In this document: positions 18,547 to 28,146 of the stretch, piece after piece
Layout of the letters: each line of letters begins with the position of its first letter
Position numbering within the stretch: the first letter of the stretch is position 1
Source of the DNA: Hellea sp.
GTDB taxonomy: Bacteria > Pseudomonadota > Alphaproteobacteria > Caulobacterales > Maricaulaceae
Direction: 5' to 3'
DNA length: 64,000 nucleotides
NCBI GenBank assembly: GCA_029250925.1
Contig: JAQXEH010000030.1
Location: 62,001-126,000 of the forward strand
Notes under the pieces: model-generated
The model's input: only the letters and a program-made list of their open reading frames with translations
Database searches by the model: none
Told to the model about the DNA's origin: nothing
Made by a program: the position numbers and the translations under genes

Positions 18547-20193
18547 CTAACCAAAAACGTCCTCAGCGGTGGGCTCAGATGAAGCTGTTGGCACCTCTTC
18601 TTTTTTATCTTCTTCTGGCACCAAAAGATCACTCTCATCAATCCAGCCAGCCTTAACTCTCGCTCGCATAATAAGTGATGTCGCATTTTCTTCAGAGAGC
18701 TTAAACTCCTCTAGCATACCATCTTCATGAACTTTTTCACCATTTTTTATCTCAGTATATCCACGTAAGTCATCAGGAACCAAACCAGCAACATCTTCTA
18801 CAGATAGCACTTCATTTTCTCCAAACTTAACAGCCATGGGAAGAGTTACCCCTTCTATCTCTAAAACATTGTCATGCACACCAGCGGCGCGGCGTTTTTC
18901 GTCCTGTTCTTTAGCAATTTTCTCTAGGTACTCCCGTGCACGGGTCTGTAACTCTTCCGCTGTTTCTGCGTCAAAGCCTTCAATAGACGTTAAATCATCG
19001 ATAGCAACATACCCAACTTCCTCCATAGTCTCGAAGCCTTCTGACACAAGAAGTTGAGCAATCATTTCATCTACATCCAGACCTACCATAAATAGCTCTG
19101 AACGCTCCTTGAACTCTACTTGGCGTCGCTCTGACTCCTGTTCCTCAGTTAGGATATCGATAGCCCAGCCTGAAAGCTGTGACGCAAGACGGACATTTTG
19201 CCCTCGACGGCCAATAGCCAGAGAGAGTTGCTCATCTGGAACCACGACTTCAATTCTATCATTTGCTTCATCAATAACAACTTTTGCAACCTCCGCTGGC
19301 TGTAAAGCATTCACAATAAAAGTTGCAGCATCTTCAGTAAACGGAATTATGTCAATGCGTTCACCCTGAAGCTCATTGACAACAGCTTGAACACGCGATC
19401 CACGCATACCAACACAAGCCCCGACCGGATCTATAGCTCCATCATTAGAGTAAACTGCAATTTTGGCCCGAGAACCAGGATCTCTAGCAACCGCAACAAT
19501 CTGAATTATTCCTTCGTATACCTCTGGTACTTCTTGAGAAAATAATTGAGCCATAAATTGAGGATGAGCACGAGAAAGGAATATTTGTGAACCACGAGGT
19601 TCTTCACGTACATCCATTATGTATGCTCTTATGCGGTCGCCGCCTTTGACGTTTTCACGTGGCAATGCTTGGTCACGCCTGATAACGCCTTCAGCCCTGC
19701 CTAAATCAACTATAATATGCCCATACTCAACGCGCTTAACAATTCCATTAATTATTTCGCCAACTCTATCCTTAAACTCAACAAACTGTCTTGCCCGTTC
19801 TGCCTCACGTATTTTTCCCATAATGATTTGTTTTGACATTTGCGCTTGCACTCGTCCAAATTCTAATGGCGGCAATGGTGTCGATATTTCGAACCCAATT
19901 ATAGCATCAGGATAATCCATCTTTGCGGTGGTAAGGTTAATTTGAGTCGAATCATTTTCAATCTCTTCGTCCTCAGTAACTGTTATAACACGACGCAAAC
20001 TTTGGTCACCAGTTACTGGGTCCAGCTTTGCTCTAATATCAAGTTCAGAGCCATAACGCATTTTAGCTGCCTTCTGAATAGCCTCTTCTATAGCCTCTAA
20101 CACAACCTCTTTAGGTATCGATTTTTCATCAGCAACTGCTCTAGCTATTTGTAATAACTCAAGTTTATTTGCACTAATTCCTGCAGTAGACAT
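18547..20193 (-). CDS. nusA: Transcription elongation/termination factor NusA
   Basis: Binds RNA polymerase and RNA and controls pausing, termination and rRNA antitermination. 548 residues: N-terminal domain (1-130), S1 domain ('IINGIVKRVEYGHIIVDLG', about 140-205), KH1/KH2 ('GACVGMRGSRVQAV' and 'LAIGRRGQNVRLASQL'), then helix-hairpin-helix type repeats at the C terminus ('LLVSEGFETMEEVGYV') and an acidic end. AGGAG precedes the ATG. It lies 8 bp after rimP, the classical rimP-nusA-infB order. Confidence 0.97.
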   Translation of the reverse strand: MSTAGISANKLELLQIARAVADEKSIPKEVVLEAIEEAIQKAAKMRYGSELDIRAKLDPVTGDQSLRRVITVTEDEEIENDSTQINLTTAKMDYPDAIIGFEISTPLPPLEFGRVQAQMSKQIIMGKIREAERARQFVEFKDRVGEIINGIVKRVEYGHIIVDLGRAEGVIRRDQALPRENVKGGDRIRAYIMDVREEPRGSQIFLSRAHPQFMAQLFSQEVPEVYEGIIQIVAVARDPGSRAKIAVYSNDGAIDPVGACVGMRGSRVQAVVNELQGERIDIIPFTEDAATFIVNALQPAEVAKVVIDEANDRIEVVVPDEQLSLAIGRRGQNVRLASQLSGWAIDILTEEQESERRQVEFKERSELFMVGLDVDEMIAQLLVSEGFETMEEVGYVAIDDLTSIEGFDAETAEELQTRAREYLEKIAKEQDEKRRAAGVHDNVLEIEGVTLPMAVKFGENEVLSVEDVAGLVPDDLRGYTEIKNGEKVHEDGMLEEFKLSEENATSLIMRARVKAGWIDESDLLVPEEDKKEEVPTASSEPTAEDVFG

Positions 20194-20201
20194 AAGGTCT
20201 C

Positions 20202-20768
20202 CTATTCGCTTTTTTTACTGGTTTTTAGTTGTTTTTCTATTTCATTGGCTAAATGTTTTGCATCTTGGCCTTCTTTAATAAGCCTATCTGTAATCAATAA
20301 CTTCGACTCAGAAATCCATTCAAATGGAATCTGCGCAGTTTCACTGTCATCATCTAAATCAATATCTACATTACTACCTTCAACTCCAGCCAGCACACCA
20401 CGAAATCTTTTACGCCCCTCTACCATCCTGTCTAAGTCTATCCTAGCTGCATAACCGACATAATTTTCAAAGTCTTGGATAGAAGTTAAGGGACGCTCTA
20501 ACCCCGGTGATGACACTTCGAGTATAAATGGATCATGAATCGGGTCTTCAACATCAAGTGTAGCAGTAAGCTCACGCGAAAGTTTTTCGCACTCCGAAAT
20601 ACCTAAGAGGCCATCAGAAACTCTTTCAGCCATCACCTGAACTGTCTTCTTTCTGCCTGACTGCACTCTTATTCTTACTATATTTAAACCCATACTTTTA
20701 GCGATAGGGTCAGCAATTGCGAATATTCGTTCATCGGTATGCGTTTTAGTCTTCATAATATCTTTCAT
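20202..20768 (-). CDS. rimP: Ribosome maturation factor RimP
   Basis: 30S assembly factor. 188 residues with 'VEDPIHDPFILEVSSPGLERPL' as the strongest family signature, then the C-terminal SH3-like domain and a Lys-rich tail. A second ATG at 20756 is an alternative start with a better-placed ribosome site. It is first in the rimP-nusA-infB operon. A terminator-like hairpin ends about 19 bp upstream of the start, so it either ends trmB transcription or attenuates this operon. Confidence 0.94.
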   Translation of the reverse strand: MKDIMKTKTHTDERIFAIADPIAKSMGLNIVRIRVQSGRKKTVQVMAERVSDGLLGISECEKLSRELTATLDVEDPIHDPFILEVSSPGLERPLTSIQDFENYVGYAARIDLDRMVEGRKRFRGVLAGVEGSNVDIDLDDDSETAQIPFEWISESKLLITDRLIKEGQDAKHLANEIEKQLKTSKKSE

Positions 20769-20786
20769 CTTCTAACTAAGAGAGCA

Positions 20787-20813
20787 ATAAAAAAGGCGGC
20801 CTTTTGGGCCACC
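20787..20813 (-). terminator. Terminator or attenuator between trmB and rimP
   Basis: Minus strand GGTGGCC-CAAAA-GGCCGCC (7 bp, one G-U) followed by TTTTTTATT. It has full intrinsic-terminator form. It lies 85 bp after trmB and about 19 bp before rimP, closer to the downstream gene than expected for a simple trmB terminator. Confidence 0.8.
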
Positions 20814-20897
20814 CTGCAAGCATCCTGTGCTAGAGGTAATTTCATTCTTAATTAGGTGTATAATAATAACTTTGCAAGCTTTAAGTTAATTTAACCA

Positions 20898-21581
20898 TTA
20901 AAATTTTATAAAATCAAAAAAATGCCCTTGCCTGCCTTCTTCCAATGCCTTTTCTAAATATCTCGTTTCAGGCCAATCTTTATGGCGCTCCATCCAATCT
21001 TTTCTTTCAGACACACGCCATTCAAAACCACCATGCCTTTTAATTCTCGTGAGTACCCAGTCTACATAATCCGGAATATCACTTCCAAACCTAAGTGTGC
21101 CTTTCTCATTAATTACGCGGTAAAGGTCAGAAAGTAATTTTTCATTTATAAGCCTACGCTTGTTATGTCTTTTTTTTTGCCAAGGGTCTGGGAAAAGTAT
21201 AAAAACTCGATTTAAACTATTGTCAGGCAATAAATTAATTACATCCCTTGCGTCACCCCTATACAATAAAATATTTATGAGTCCTTGATCAACAACCCCC
21301 TTAACAGCCTTTGCTACGCCATTTAAAAAAGGCTCAACGCCTATTATTGTGACATCAGGGTTATTTTTTGCCTGCCATAAAATATGTTCGGCACCCCCAA
21401 ATCCAATTTCTAACCAAACTTCCCCCTTAATATTAATTAGAGGGTTTTTTGCTTCTATTACTAATTTACTAATATCAATTTTGGGGTACTCTTTTTCCAT
21501 GAGTATTTTTTGATTAGGACTTAAAGGCTTTCCCTTAGATCTACCGAAAGTCCTCAGGGGTTTTAAAATATTTTCTTTCAT
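20898..21581 (-). CDS. trmB: tRNA (guanine-N7)-methyltransferase
   Basis: SAM-dependent enzyme making m7G46 in tRNA. 227 residues. The SAM site 'WLEIGFGGAEHILWQA' starts near residue 56 and 'IGVEPFLNG' follows. 'VFILFPDPWQKKRHNKRRL' is the family signature around the catalytic region. It lies 9 bp after lnt. In many alphaproteobacteria metK lies between lnt and trmB; here it does not. Confidence 0.95.
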   Translation of the reverse strand: MKENILKPLRTFGRSKGKPLSPNQKILMEKEYPKIDISKLVIEAKNPLINIKGEVWLEIGFGGAEHILWQAKNNPDVTIIGVEPFLNGVAKAVKGVVDQGLINILLYRGDARDVINLLPDNSLNRVFILFPDPWQKKRHNKRRLINEKLLSDLYRVINEKGTLRFGSDIPDYVDWVLTRIKRHGGFEWRVSERKDWMERHKDWPETRYLEKALEEGRQGHFFDFIKF

Positions 21582-21590
21582 TCTTTCATC

Positions 21591-23231
21591 TCAATTAAGG
21601 AATTTTTTTAACATGATAGACAATTTATGTTTTTGTATTTTTGTGTTTTTTATAACCGAGAATGAAACCAGCATTGCTATCAAAAGGTTTATTGAAACTA
21701 AGACATAGTTTATATAGGTAGAAAAGAATGTTTTTGACTTCGGCTTTGGTAGTTTAACATCTAAAAACCCAGTTTCTTTAAGTCCTATATATTGCTCATA
21801 ATGACCTAATGGACTTATAATTCCAGAGACACCATTAGCGGCAGCACGAACAACCGGAATGCCTTCCTCAATGGCTCTATATGCTGCCATATTAGAGTGC
21901 TGAAATGGTCCAAAACTGTTTCCAAACCACGCATCGTTAGATTGATTAAGAATCCATTGCGGGCGCTTTTTATTTTTTGGGTACGGCGTAAAACCTGAGA
22001 AAATTATTTCATAGCAAATTTGAGCGCTTAAAACCGGTAAACCAGGAAACACGATATTTTGCTTTTTCAGGGCTGAAGAGATGGACAACAGCGATGTTGA
22101 GATAACAGGCACTTTTCTAATTTCCATCCATTTACCTCCAGGAATAAATTCACCAAATGGAACTAAGCGTACCTTATCATTAAACGCTGCCAATGAGGGA
22201 CTACCTGTTTCATCAAACGTAATAGCAGCCGATGTATTATAATAATAATCAATTGAGCCAATTGATTTCGAAGAAGGGCGTAATTCATGCCGTAAAGAAT
22301 TCAAAAGCCAAACAGGTGGTTTTTTTGTTCTTTGGGCTAAGTATTGCCCCATTGCGGAAAGTAAGCTTTCGTCTTCAAGAGCAAGACCACTAACCGCACC
22401 CTCTGGCCAAACTATATGTGTAATGTTTTCGACTCCAGGTGAAATAGATTCTGATAAATATTTTTTTGTAATTTCAACTGCTTTTAAAGGGTCAAATTTA
22501 TCTTTTTGTTCGAATTTAATCTGAACAATCCTTAATTTTACATTCCCAACGTATTCAGAGGTATGATTTTTTATCCGCACAGATCCTATGGAAAGTACAG
22601 TTCCAGTCGTTATGGTAAAAATAACCAAACTCTGCCACTTTAAATTTGTAAAAATAAAAATAAATAATAGGTAACCCAAGCTTAATACAAAAAAAGTTAA
22701 ACCATAAATTCCCCATACAGAAGCGGATTGAGAAATTGGGCCGCCCGCCTCAAAGATATATCCCAATAAATTCCACGGCAAGCCTCCAAATACAGTTCCA
22801 CGCGTAAATTCTGCTAAAAAGAATAAGGAAACAAAAGCCAAATAATCAACAAGATAATTTTTTTGAATTCTGCAAAATAAAGCTCCGGCTAAGCCCCAAA
22901 AAGAAGCCAATATTAAACTTAGGGCTATAACCATAAACGGCATAATTGGTATAAATTCTGGCCCCCGGGCTATAAAAGCAGAACCAATCCAATAGGTGCC
23001 CGAAATAAAATATCCAAAAGCAAAACAAAAGCTATCACTAAACCCTAAAATATTTGGTTTATTTTTTTTTCTAGCTAATTTGAGCCTTGCGACTAGGCAT
23101 GCTAAACAGACAATGGTTATAAACCACAAATGAAAGGGTGCCTGGCCCAATACAGCGATAACCCCCAAAGCAAAACAATATAGCTGTCCGCCCCTTCTTG
23201 AGTTCATAAAAGAATGTATGTCAGGTATCAC
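21591..23231 (-). CDS. lnt: Apolipoprotein N-acyltransferase
   Basis: Inner-membrane enzyme adding the third acyl chain to lipoproteins. 546 residues: six or so N-terminal membrane segments, then a periplasmic carbon-nitrogen-hydrolase domain with the Glu-Lys-Cys triad visible in 'WPEGAVSG' (Glu about 276), 'NDKVRLVPFGEF' (Lys about 355) and 'QICYEIIF' (Cys about 403), and a final membrane helix near 505-530. The start is a GTG that overlaps the stop of the upstream corC-like gene by four bases, so translation is probably coupled. An ATG eight codons in is the alternative. Confidence 0.95.
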   Translation of the reverse strand: MIPDIHSFMNSRRGGQLYCFALGVIAVLGQAPFHLWFITIVCLACLVARLKLARKKNKPNILGFSDSFCFAFGYFISGTYWIGSAFIARGPEFIPIMPFMVIALSLILASFWGLAGALFCRIQKNYLVDYLAFVSLFFLAEFTRGTVFGGLPWNLLGYIFEAGGPISQSASVWGIYGLTFFVLSLGYLLFIFIFTNLKWQSLVIFTITTGTVLSIGSVRIKNHTSEYVGNVKLRIVQIKFEQKDKFDPLKAVEITKKYLSESISPGVENITHIVWPEGAVSGLALEDESLLSAMGQYLAQRTKKPPVWLLNSLRHELRPSSKSIGSIDYYYNTSAAITFDETGSPSLAAFNDKVRLVPFGEFIPGGKWMEIRKVPVISTSLLSISSALKKQNIVFPGLPVLSAQICYEIIFSGFTPYPKNKKRPQWILNQSNDAWFGNSFGPFQHSNMAAYRAIEEGIPVVRAAANGVSGIISPLGHYEQYIGLKETGFLDVKLPKPKSKTFFSTYINYVLVSINLLIAMLVSFSVIKNTKIQKHKLSIMLKKFLN

Positions 23232-24112
23232 TTTTCTTGATTTAAAAGATTTTTGTTTAACGTGTCACTAATTCGCAATCGCTTTACACGTCGGGGGTCA
23301 GCATCAATAACCTCAAACTCTATGTCATCAGGGTGACGAATGATTTCACCGCGCTCTGGGACACGGCCCACAAGAGTAAATATAAGACCGCCCAAAGTAT
23401 CAACATCATCTTCCTCGTCAGGAGTTGCAAAATCGCGGCCCAGTATTTTTTCAAAATCGTTTATATCGGTACGTGCATCGGCTTCCCATACAAAATGCCC
23501 CTTATTATCTGAAATAATTTGTATTTCGCGATCAACATCATCATGCTCATCTTCTATTTCACCTACAATTTCTTCTATGAGGTCTTCAATAGTAACAATC
23601 CCATCAGTACCCCCATACTCATCAACAACAATTGCCATATGAGATCTTCGAGCCTGCATTCGGTTTAATAAGTCTTGAGCTAACATAGATGGTGGAACAA
23701 AAAGAACTGGACGGCAAATGCTGCTAATTATCTTTTTATTGGGGTAAGTTTTTAATTGTCGGCCTTTCGCATCGAATAAAAGATATGGCAAGACATCCTT
23801 GATATGCACCATGCCAATGGGGTTATCTAAAGAATCCTTGTAAACAGGAAGACGTGAATGTCCGGCTGTTTCAAAAGTTTTCGATAGTTCTCTTAAAGAC
23901 GCAGATACATCTATGGCAACTATATTTGCTAATGGGACCATGACGTCTTCTACAGTTACAAGATGAAAACGCTGGGCAGCGTCAACCATTTCCTCTTGTA
24001 TTAAATCATTTTTATCATTTAAAATTGCACCGTCTACACCGTAAACAATTTCGCTGGGCTTGATTCCTATTAACTTGAGGAAGAAGCCAAAAGGGCTTTT
24101 GATTTTAATCAT
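23228..24112 (-). CDS. CBS-domain protein, CorC/TlyC (hemolysin C) type
   Basis: 294-residue cytosolic protein with two CBS domains ('[17 protein letters not shown]' about 53 and '[20 protein letters not shown]' about 130) followed by a CorC/HlyC C-terminal domain ('[25 protein letters not shown]'). It lacks the DUF21 membrane domain of larger relatives. Family members are linked to magnesium/cobalt efflux and acid-residue sensing; the old hemolysin name is doubtful. It lies between ybeY (6-bp gap) and lnt (4-bp overlap), a conserved order. Confidence 0.9.
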   Translation of the reverse strand: MIKIKSPFGFFLKLIGIKPSEIVYGVDGAILNDKNDLIQEEMVDAAQRFHLVTVEDVMVPLANIVAIDVSASLRELSKTFETAGHSRLPVYKDSLDNPIGMVHIKDVLPYLLFDAKGRQLKTYPNKKIISSICRPVLFVPPSMLAQDLLNRMQARRSHMAIVVDEYGGTDGIVTIEDLIEEIVGEIEDEHDDVDREIQIISDNKGHFVWEADARTDINDFEKILGRDFATPDEEDDVDTLGGLIFTLVGRVPERGEIIRHPDDIEFEVIDADPRRVKRLRISDTLNKNLLNQEK

Positions 24113-24118
24113 TAGGAA

Positions 24119-24592
24119 TTACTCGTCTTTGATTTTATAGGGATTGTCAATATTCAAATCTGAAAGCACTCGAACTTCTAACTTTTCCATGGCGGCGGCA
24201 TCTTCGTCTGTTTGATGGTCAAAACCCTGAAGGTGAAGAAAACCATGCACCAGCATATGAATTAGATGATGCTTAAATGGGATTAGTAATTCCTCAGCCT
24301 CTTTTTTCAAGGTTTCATAAGATAATATAATTTCTCCCAATATTGGTGCGGGACCATTACTTGGAAAAGATAGAACATTCGTTGCTTTATTTTTATCCCG
24401 AAATTTCTTATTTAAAAATTGGATTTCTTTATCGTCAACTAATGCAATGCTTAGTTCATTAGCTATTGGTCTTTCAAGTAAAGTCAGTATTTTGTCAATT
24501 ATACCTGGAGTGACATCTGTAATATAAGCCTTGTAAGCACCCCATTGTTTTGCCCTAACACTTACGTCAAAGTTAAAAGGAAACTGAGACAC
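24119..24592 (-). CDS. ybeY: Endoribonuclease YbeY (rRNA maturation)
   Basis: Zinc-dependent RNase acting in 16S rRNA maturation and 70S quality control. 157 residues. The metal motif H-x3-H-x5-H is present as 'HGFLHLQGFDH' near residues 114-124, and 'NKATNVLSFP' is the conserved substrate-loop segment. The start is GTG, overlapping the phoH stop codon by one base (TAGTG), so translation is likely coupled. Confidence 0.95.
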   Translation of the reverse strand: MSQFPFNFDVSVRAKQWGAYKAYITDVTPGIIDKILTLLERPIANELSIALVDDKEIQFLNKKFRDKNKATNVLSFPSNGPAPILGEIILSYETLKKEAEELLIPFKHHLIHMLVHGFLHLQGFDHQTDEDAAAMEKLEVRVLSDLNIDNPYKIKDE

Positions 24593-25560
24593 TACTTAGA
24601 AATTCTATCTCTGGTCTTAGAGGCTTTTTCATACGCATTCACTATTCTACCCACTAATGGGTGTCGAACAACATCTGAAGCCTCAAAAACTATCTGCTCT
24701 ATCCCCCTAATGTCTTTAAGTATGTCTAAAGCGTGGGCCAAACCAGAGGTTACACCTGAAGGCAAGTCACTTTGACTTGGGTCACCTGTTACAGCATATT
24801 TTGCTCGTTCACCTAAGCGGGTTAACACCATTTTCATTTGGGGTATTGTCGCGTTTTGAGCTTCATCTATTACAACAAATGCATCTGACAAAGTTCTACC
24901 TCGCATAAATGCAAGAGGCGCAACTTCTATATCCCCGGATGCGCGACGGCGGTCAACCTCATCGCGCCCCAAAACCATATGGAGCGCATCCCATATGGGT
25001 TGCATATACGGGTCTACTTTTTCATTGAGGTCCCCTGGTAAAAAGCCAAGCCGTTCCCCCGCTTCAACCGCAGGCCGGCACGCAATAAAACGAGCTATTT
25101 CACCTCGTGCCAAAAGAGAAGCGCCATAAGCAGTTGCTAAAAAAGTTTTCCCTGTTCCGGCAGGCCCAACACCAAAGCAAATAGTCTCATCCCGCATAGC
25201 GTGTATAAACTTTTCCTGCTTTGGGGTTTTAGGTACTATAGGAGACCTTCTTGGGAAGGGTATTATTGCATCAGCAGCAGCAGCCTTTACTTTGCCCTTG
25301 CCAATTGCTTTTATTAAAGCTCTTATGTCAGAGATACCGCAGGGCCAACCTCTTTCTAGCCTTTGATATACCTCTTTTATAAGCTCACCAGATCTTGCTA
25401 TACTTGGGCCGTCTCCATTAATATGGACTGATGTTCCTGGAGCTTCGATATAGACACCAAAAGCTTCTTCAATAAGGGCTAAATTAGCATGGTTTGGGCC
25501 ACACATTTTTCTTACTAGGTCTGCATTGGGGAATTCTAAAACTTGGGTTTCTTTCGACAT
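24592..25560 (-). CDS. ybeZ: PhoH-like ATPase (YbeZ)
   Basis: Cytoplasmic P-loop ATPase encoded beside ybeY in most bacteria and thought to assist it in RNA metabolism. 322 residues; Walker A 'GPAGTGKT' (about 132) and Walker B 'FVVIDEAQN' (about 232) are intact. An N-terminal KH-like region of about 80 residues precedes the ATPase. A 118-bp gap separates it from miaB, enough for a separate promoter, although I could not place one convincingly. Confidence 0.94.
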   Translation of the reverse strand: MSKETQVLEFPNADLVRKMCGPNHANLALIEEAFGVYIEAPGTSVHINGDGPSIARSGELIKEVYQRLERGWPCGISDIRALIKAIGKGKVKAAAADAIIPFPRRSPIVPKTPKQEKFIHAMRDETICFGVGPAGTGKTFLATAYGASLLARGEIARFIACRPAVEAGERLGFLPGDLNEKVDPYMQPIWDALHMVLGRDEVDRRRASGDIEVAPLAFMRGRTLSDAFVVIDEAQNATIPQMKMVLTRLGERAKYAVTGDPSQSDLPSGVTSGLAHALDILKDIRGIEQIVFEASDVVRHPLVGRIVNAYEKASKTRDRISK

Positions 25561-25678
25561 AAAACGATATTAGATACAATAAATACAAATTGTCTACAGG
25601 AGACTAAAACAACTAATCATTAAATGTTAACTTTTATTGATTTTACCTCAATATAGCTATCTAGTTTTGCCTATAATA

Positions 25679-27160
25679 CTATTTCTGCATCAACTCCCCT
25701 GAAAGTGAGTTACGTCCAGCTTTGGTAATGAGAACTGGCCTTATTTGGCCAATTAAATCAGCTGGGCCATTAAAGTGAGTGCCTTGCAAATATGGACTGC
25801 GGCCAAAAAGCTGGTTTTCTTCGCGGCCAACATTTTCTATTAAAACGTTCAATGTTCTACCTACCAAAGACTCATTAAACGCGAGTTGTTGCGAGTAGAG
25901 TAAGTCCTGCAATCTTTTCAAACGATCTGATTTGACATCTTCCGAGACCTGTTGCGGCAAACTAGCTCCTGGGGTACCCGGGCGTACAGAGTATTTAAAA
26001 GAAAATGAACTTGCATAGCCTATCTCTTCAACACATTTCATTGTTTGCTGAAAGTCAGATTCCGTTTCACCCGGAAAGCCTACGATAAAATCACCGGATA
26101 ACGCTATATCAGGACGAGATTTACGAATCTTGACAATTAAAGTTTTATATTCTTCATAAGTATGCCCTCTGTTCATGGCTTTAAGTACTTTATCCGAGCC
26201 AGCCTGAATGGGAAGGTGCAAATAAGGCATCAATTTAGGCTCTTTTCCTAATATGGATATTAAATCGTCATCCATATCCCGTGGGTGGGAGGTGGTAAAT
26301 CTTAACCTATCGATACCGCCTATTAATGCAACATGGCTTATAAGTTCACCTAAACCCCATTGCTTGGAGTTTGGGCCCATTATGCTATAAGCATCAACAT
26401 TTTGGCCAATAAGTGTAATTTCTCTCACTCCTTGTGAGGCTAAATTACGTGCTTCATTTATAATCTGACCTACTGGGCGGGATACCTCAGCTCCACGTGT
26501 ATACGGAACGACACAAAATGTGCAGAACTTATCACATCCCTCTTGAATAGTAAGAAAGGATGAGAAACCTTTTACTTGGCGTGATTCTGGTAAATTATCG
26601 AACTTCTCTAGAGTATCAAAATCAGTTTCAAGTACCTCGCCTGAATTTCTATGAACTTTAGCAATCATCTCTGGTAATTTATGATAAGTCTGAGGACCTA
26701 AAACCATATCGACAACTGGAGCCCGGCGTTTGATTTCTGAACCCTCAGCTTGCGCAACACATCCAGCTACTGCAACTTTCATTTCGGGATTAACTTTTTT
26801 CTTTAATTGGCGAATTCGTCCCAACTCAGAGTAGACTTTTTCTGCTGCCTTTTCTCTGATATGACAGGTATTTAAAATTACCAAGTCTGCATTTTCAGGT
26901 GTTTCTACCGCCGCATAACCAATAGGTGATAATACGTCTACCATTCTCTCGCTATCATAGACATTCATCTGACAACCATAGGTTTTTATAAAAACCTTTT
27001 TTACCTTATCATTAATTTTTTTATCACTTGATAAGATTGATGGCTGATTAATATCTCGGGGTTTATTAAGATTAACATCGGCACTTGTAAGTCCTGATAA
27101 AGACTTTTCAGGCTTGATGTTACGGGACGCGTTTTTATCGCGCGGTAACAAAACTGTCAT
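25679..27160 (-). CDS. miaB: tRNA-2-methylthio-N6-dimethylallyladenosine synthase
   Basis: Radical-SAM methylthiotransferase acting at A37 of tRNA. 493 residues. The N-terminal domain carries the auxiliary cluster cysteines ('[13 protein letters not shown]', 'NTCHIRE', 'VAGCVAQ'). The radical-SAM motif CxxxCxxC is in '[16 protein letters not shown]', and a TRAM domain closes the protein. A polar stretch of about 50 residues at the N terminus is longer than in E. coli MiaB. It lies 122 bp after fur; a weak promoter-like TTGCAG-17-TATACG is visible in that gap. Confidence 0.96.
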   Translation of the reverse strand: MTVLLPRDKNASRNIKPEKSLSGLTSADVNLNKPRDINQPSILSSDKKINDKVKKVFIKTYGCQMNVYDSERMVDVLSPIGYAAVETPENADLVILNTCHIREKAAEKVYSELGRIRQLKKKVNPEMKVAVAGCVAQAEGSEIKRRAPVVDMVLGPQTYHKLPEMIAKVHRNSGEVLETDFDTLEKFDNLPESRQVKGFSSFLTIQEGCDKFCTFCVVPYTRGAEVSRPVGQIINEARNLASQGVREITLIGQNVDAYSIMGPNSKQWGLGELISHVALIGGIDRLRFTTSHPRDMDDDLISILGKEPKLMPYLHLPIQAGSDKVLKAMNRGHTYEEYKTLIVKIRKSRPDIALSGDFIVGFPGETESDFQQTMKCVEEIGYASSFSFKYSVRPGTPGASLPQQVSEDVKSDRLKRLQDLLYSQQLAFNESLVGRTLNVLIENVGREENQLFGRSPYLQGTHFNGPADLIGQIRPVLITKAGRNSLSGELMQK

Positions 27161-27282
27161 TTAAATCTCTCTCATAGCTCTGTTAAACTTTTTTGGCCGT
27201 ATAATAGTAAGAGCGGGTTTCTGCAAGTCTTACTTATTTGAAGAAAAGGTGTAAAGTCACAATAAAAATAATCTGGTAGTTT

Positions 27283-27690
27283 TTATTTAATTTTACGCCC
27301 GTAAAGCTCAAGACGGTGGTCTACTAACTCATAACCTAGCTTTTCAGCAATTTTATGCTGTAGTTGCTCTATTTCATCGTCAACAAACTCTATAACGTCG
27401 CCGGTAGTTACATCAATGAGGTGATCGTGATGGTCGTCATCAGTCGTTTCATAACGAGCACGGCCATCTCTAAAGTCATGGGTCTCAATAATGCCTGCCT
27501 CAGAAAAAAGCCTCACCGTTCTATATACAGTTGCTAAAGAAATTTTAGGATCAATAGTCGACGCACGGGAATATAAATCTTCGGCATCAGGGTGATCATT
27601 TGCCTCTGAGAGAACCTTAGCTATTACTTTTCTTTGATCTGTCATTCGCAGACCACGCTCAGTACATTTTTTCTCTATCCAACTTGTCAT
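27283..27690 (-). CDS. fur: Fur family metalloregulator (Fur/Mur type)
   Basis: 135-residue DNA-binding repressor sensing Fe(II) or, in several alphaproteobacteria, Mn(II). The winged helix contains 'SLATVYRTVRLF' (51-62). The metal site includes 'THDFRDGRARYE' (70-81) and 'HHDHLID' (87-93). The CxxC pairs that hold the structural zinc in E. coli Fur are absent: 'HLIDVTTGDVIEF' replaces the usual Cys-containing segment, as is typical of the alphaproteobacterial group. Whether it answers to iron or manganese cannot be read from the sequence. Fur-like palindromes occur at bfr/bfd in this window. It lies 24 bp after rimI, a conserved order. Confidence 0.93.
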   Translation of the reverse strand: MTSWIEKKCTERGLRMTDQRKVIAKVLSEANDHPDAEDLYSRASTIDPKISLATVYRTVRLFSEAGIIETHDFRDGRARYETTDDDHHDHLIDVTTGDVIEFVDDEIEQLQHKIAEKLGYELVDHRLELYGRKIK

Positions 27691-27714
27691 AAGTAATGTC
27701 TAGCCTAGTTCATA

Positions 27715-28146
27715 CTATACGGCAAGATATTTGCGGTAAGTAATTGCTGCAACGCGCCCACCTGCTCGCCTGTAGTAGGAAGGCCGTCTACCTATGGGTT
27801 CAAACCCTTTTTTCTTATAGAAATTTAATGCAGGATAGTTATCTTCAGCAACCTCAAGAAAGAGTATATCTGCTCCATTATCAATTAATTCTGTTTCTGA
27901 AATAGATAACAAAGCGCTTGCTATTCCTTTTCTCATTTTATTAGGGTCGACTGCAATTGTGATAATTTCTGCTTGTCCTTCAACTAAACTAACAATAATG
28001 AAACCATCTACTGGGCGGGAAAAACCAAAGCATAGGTCTTTTTTAATATGCGATAACATATCCTTTTTGCTCCAGGGTGCATAGAATGATTTAGCATGCA
28101 AAGAAGACATGTCGCCCGCATCATCATTAACGAGGGAACGTATCAT
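27715..28146 (-). CDS. rimI: Ribosomal-protein-alanine N-acetyltransferase (RimI-type GNAT)
   Basis: 143-residue GNAT acetyltransferase. The acetyl-CoA loop is 'NKMRKGIASALL' (about 79-90), with 'NYPALNFYKKKGFEPIGRRPSYY' as the C-terminal RimI-like signature. It overlaps tsaB by four bases (ATGA type), the common tsaB-rimI pairing. RimI acetylates the N terminus of S18 in E. coli; activity on other proteins is possible. Confidence 0.9.
   Translation of the reverse strand: MIRSLVNDDAGDMSSLHAKSFYAPWSKKDMLSHIKKDLCFGFSRPVDGFIIVSLVEGQAEIITIAVDPNKMRKGIASALLSISETELIDNGADILFLEVAEDNYPALNFYKKKGFEPIGRRPSYYRRAGGRVAAITYRKYLAV

Noticed and set aside
21570-21600. SAM riboswitch at the lnt-trmB junction
   Set aside because: The gap is only 9 bp and metK is not present.
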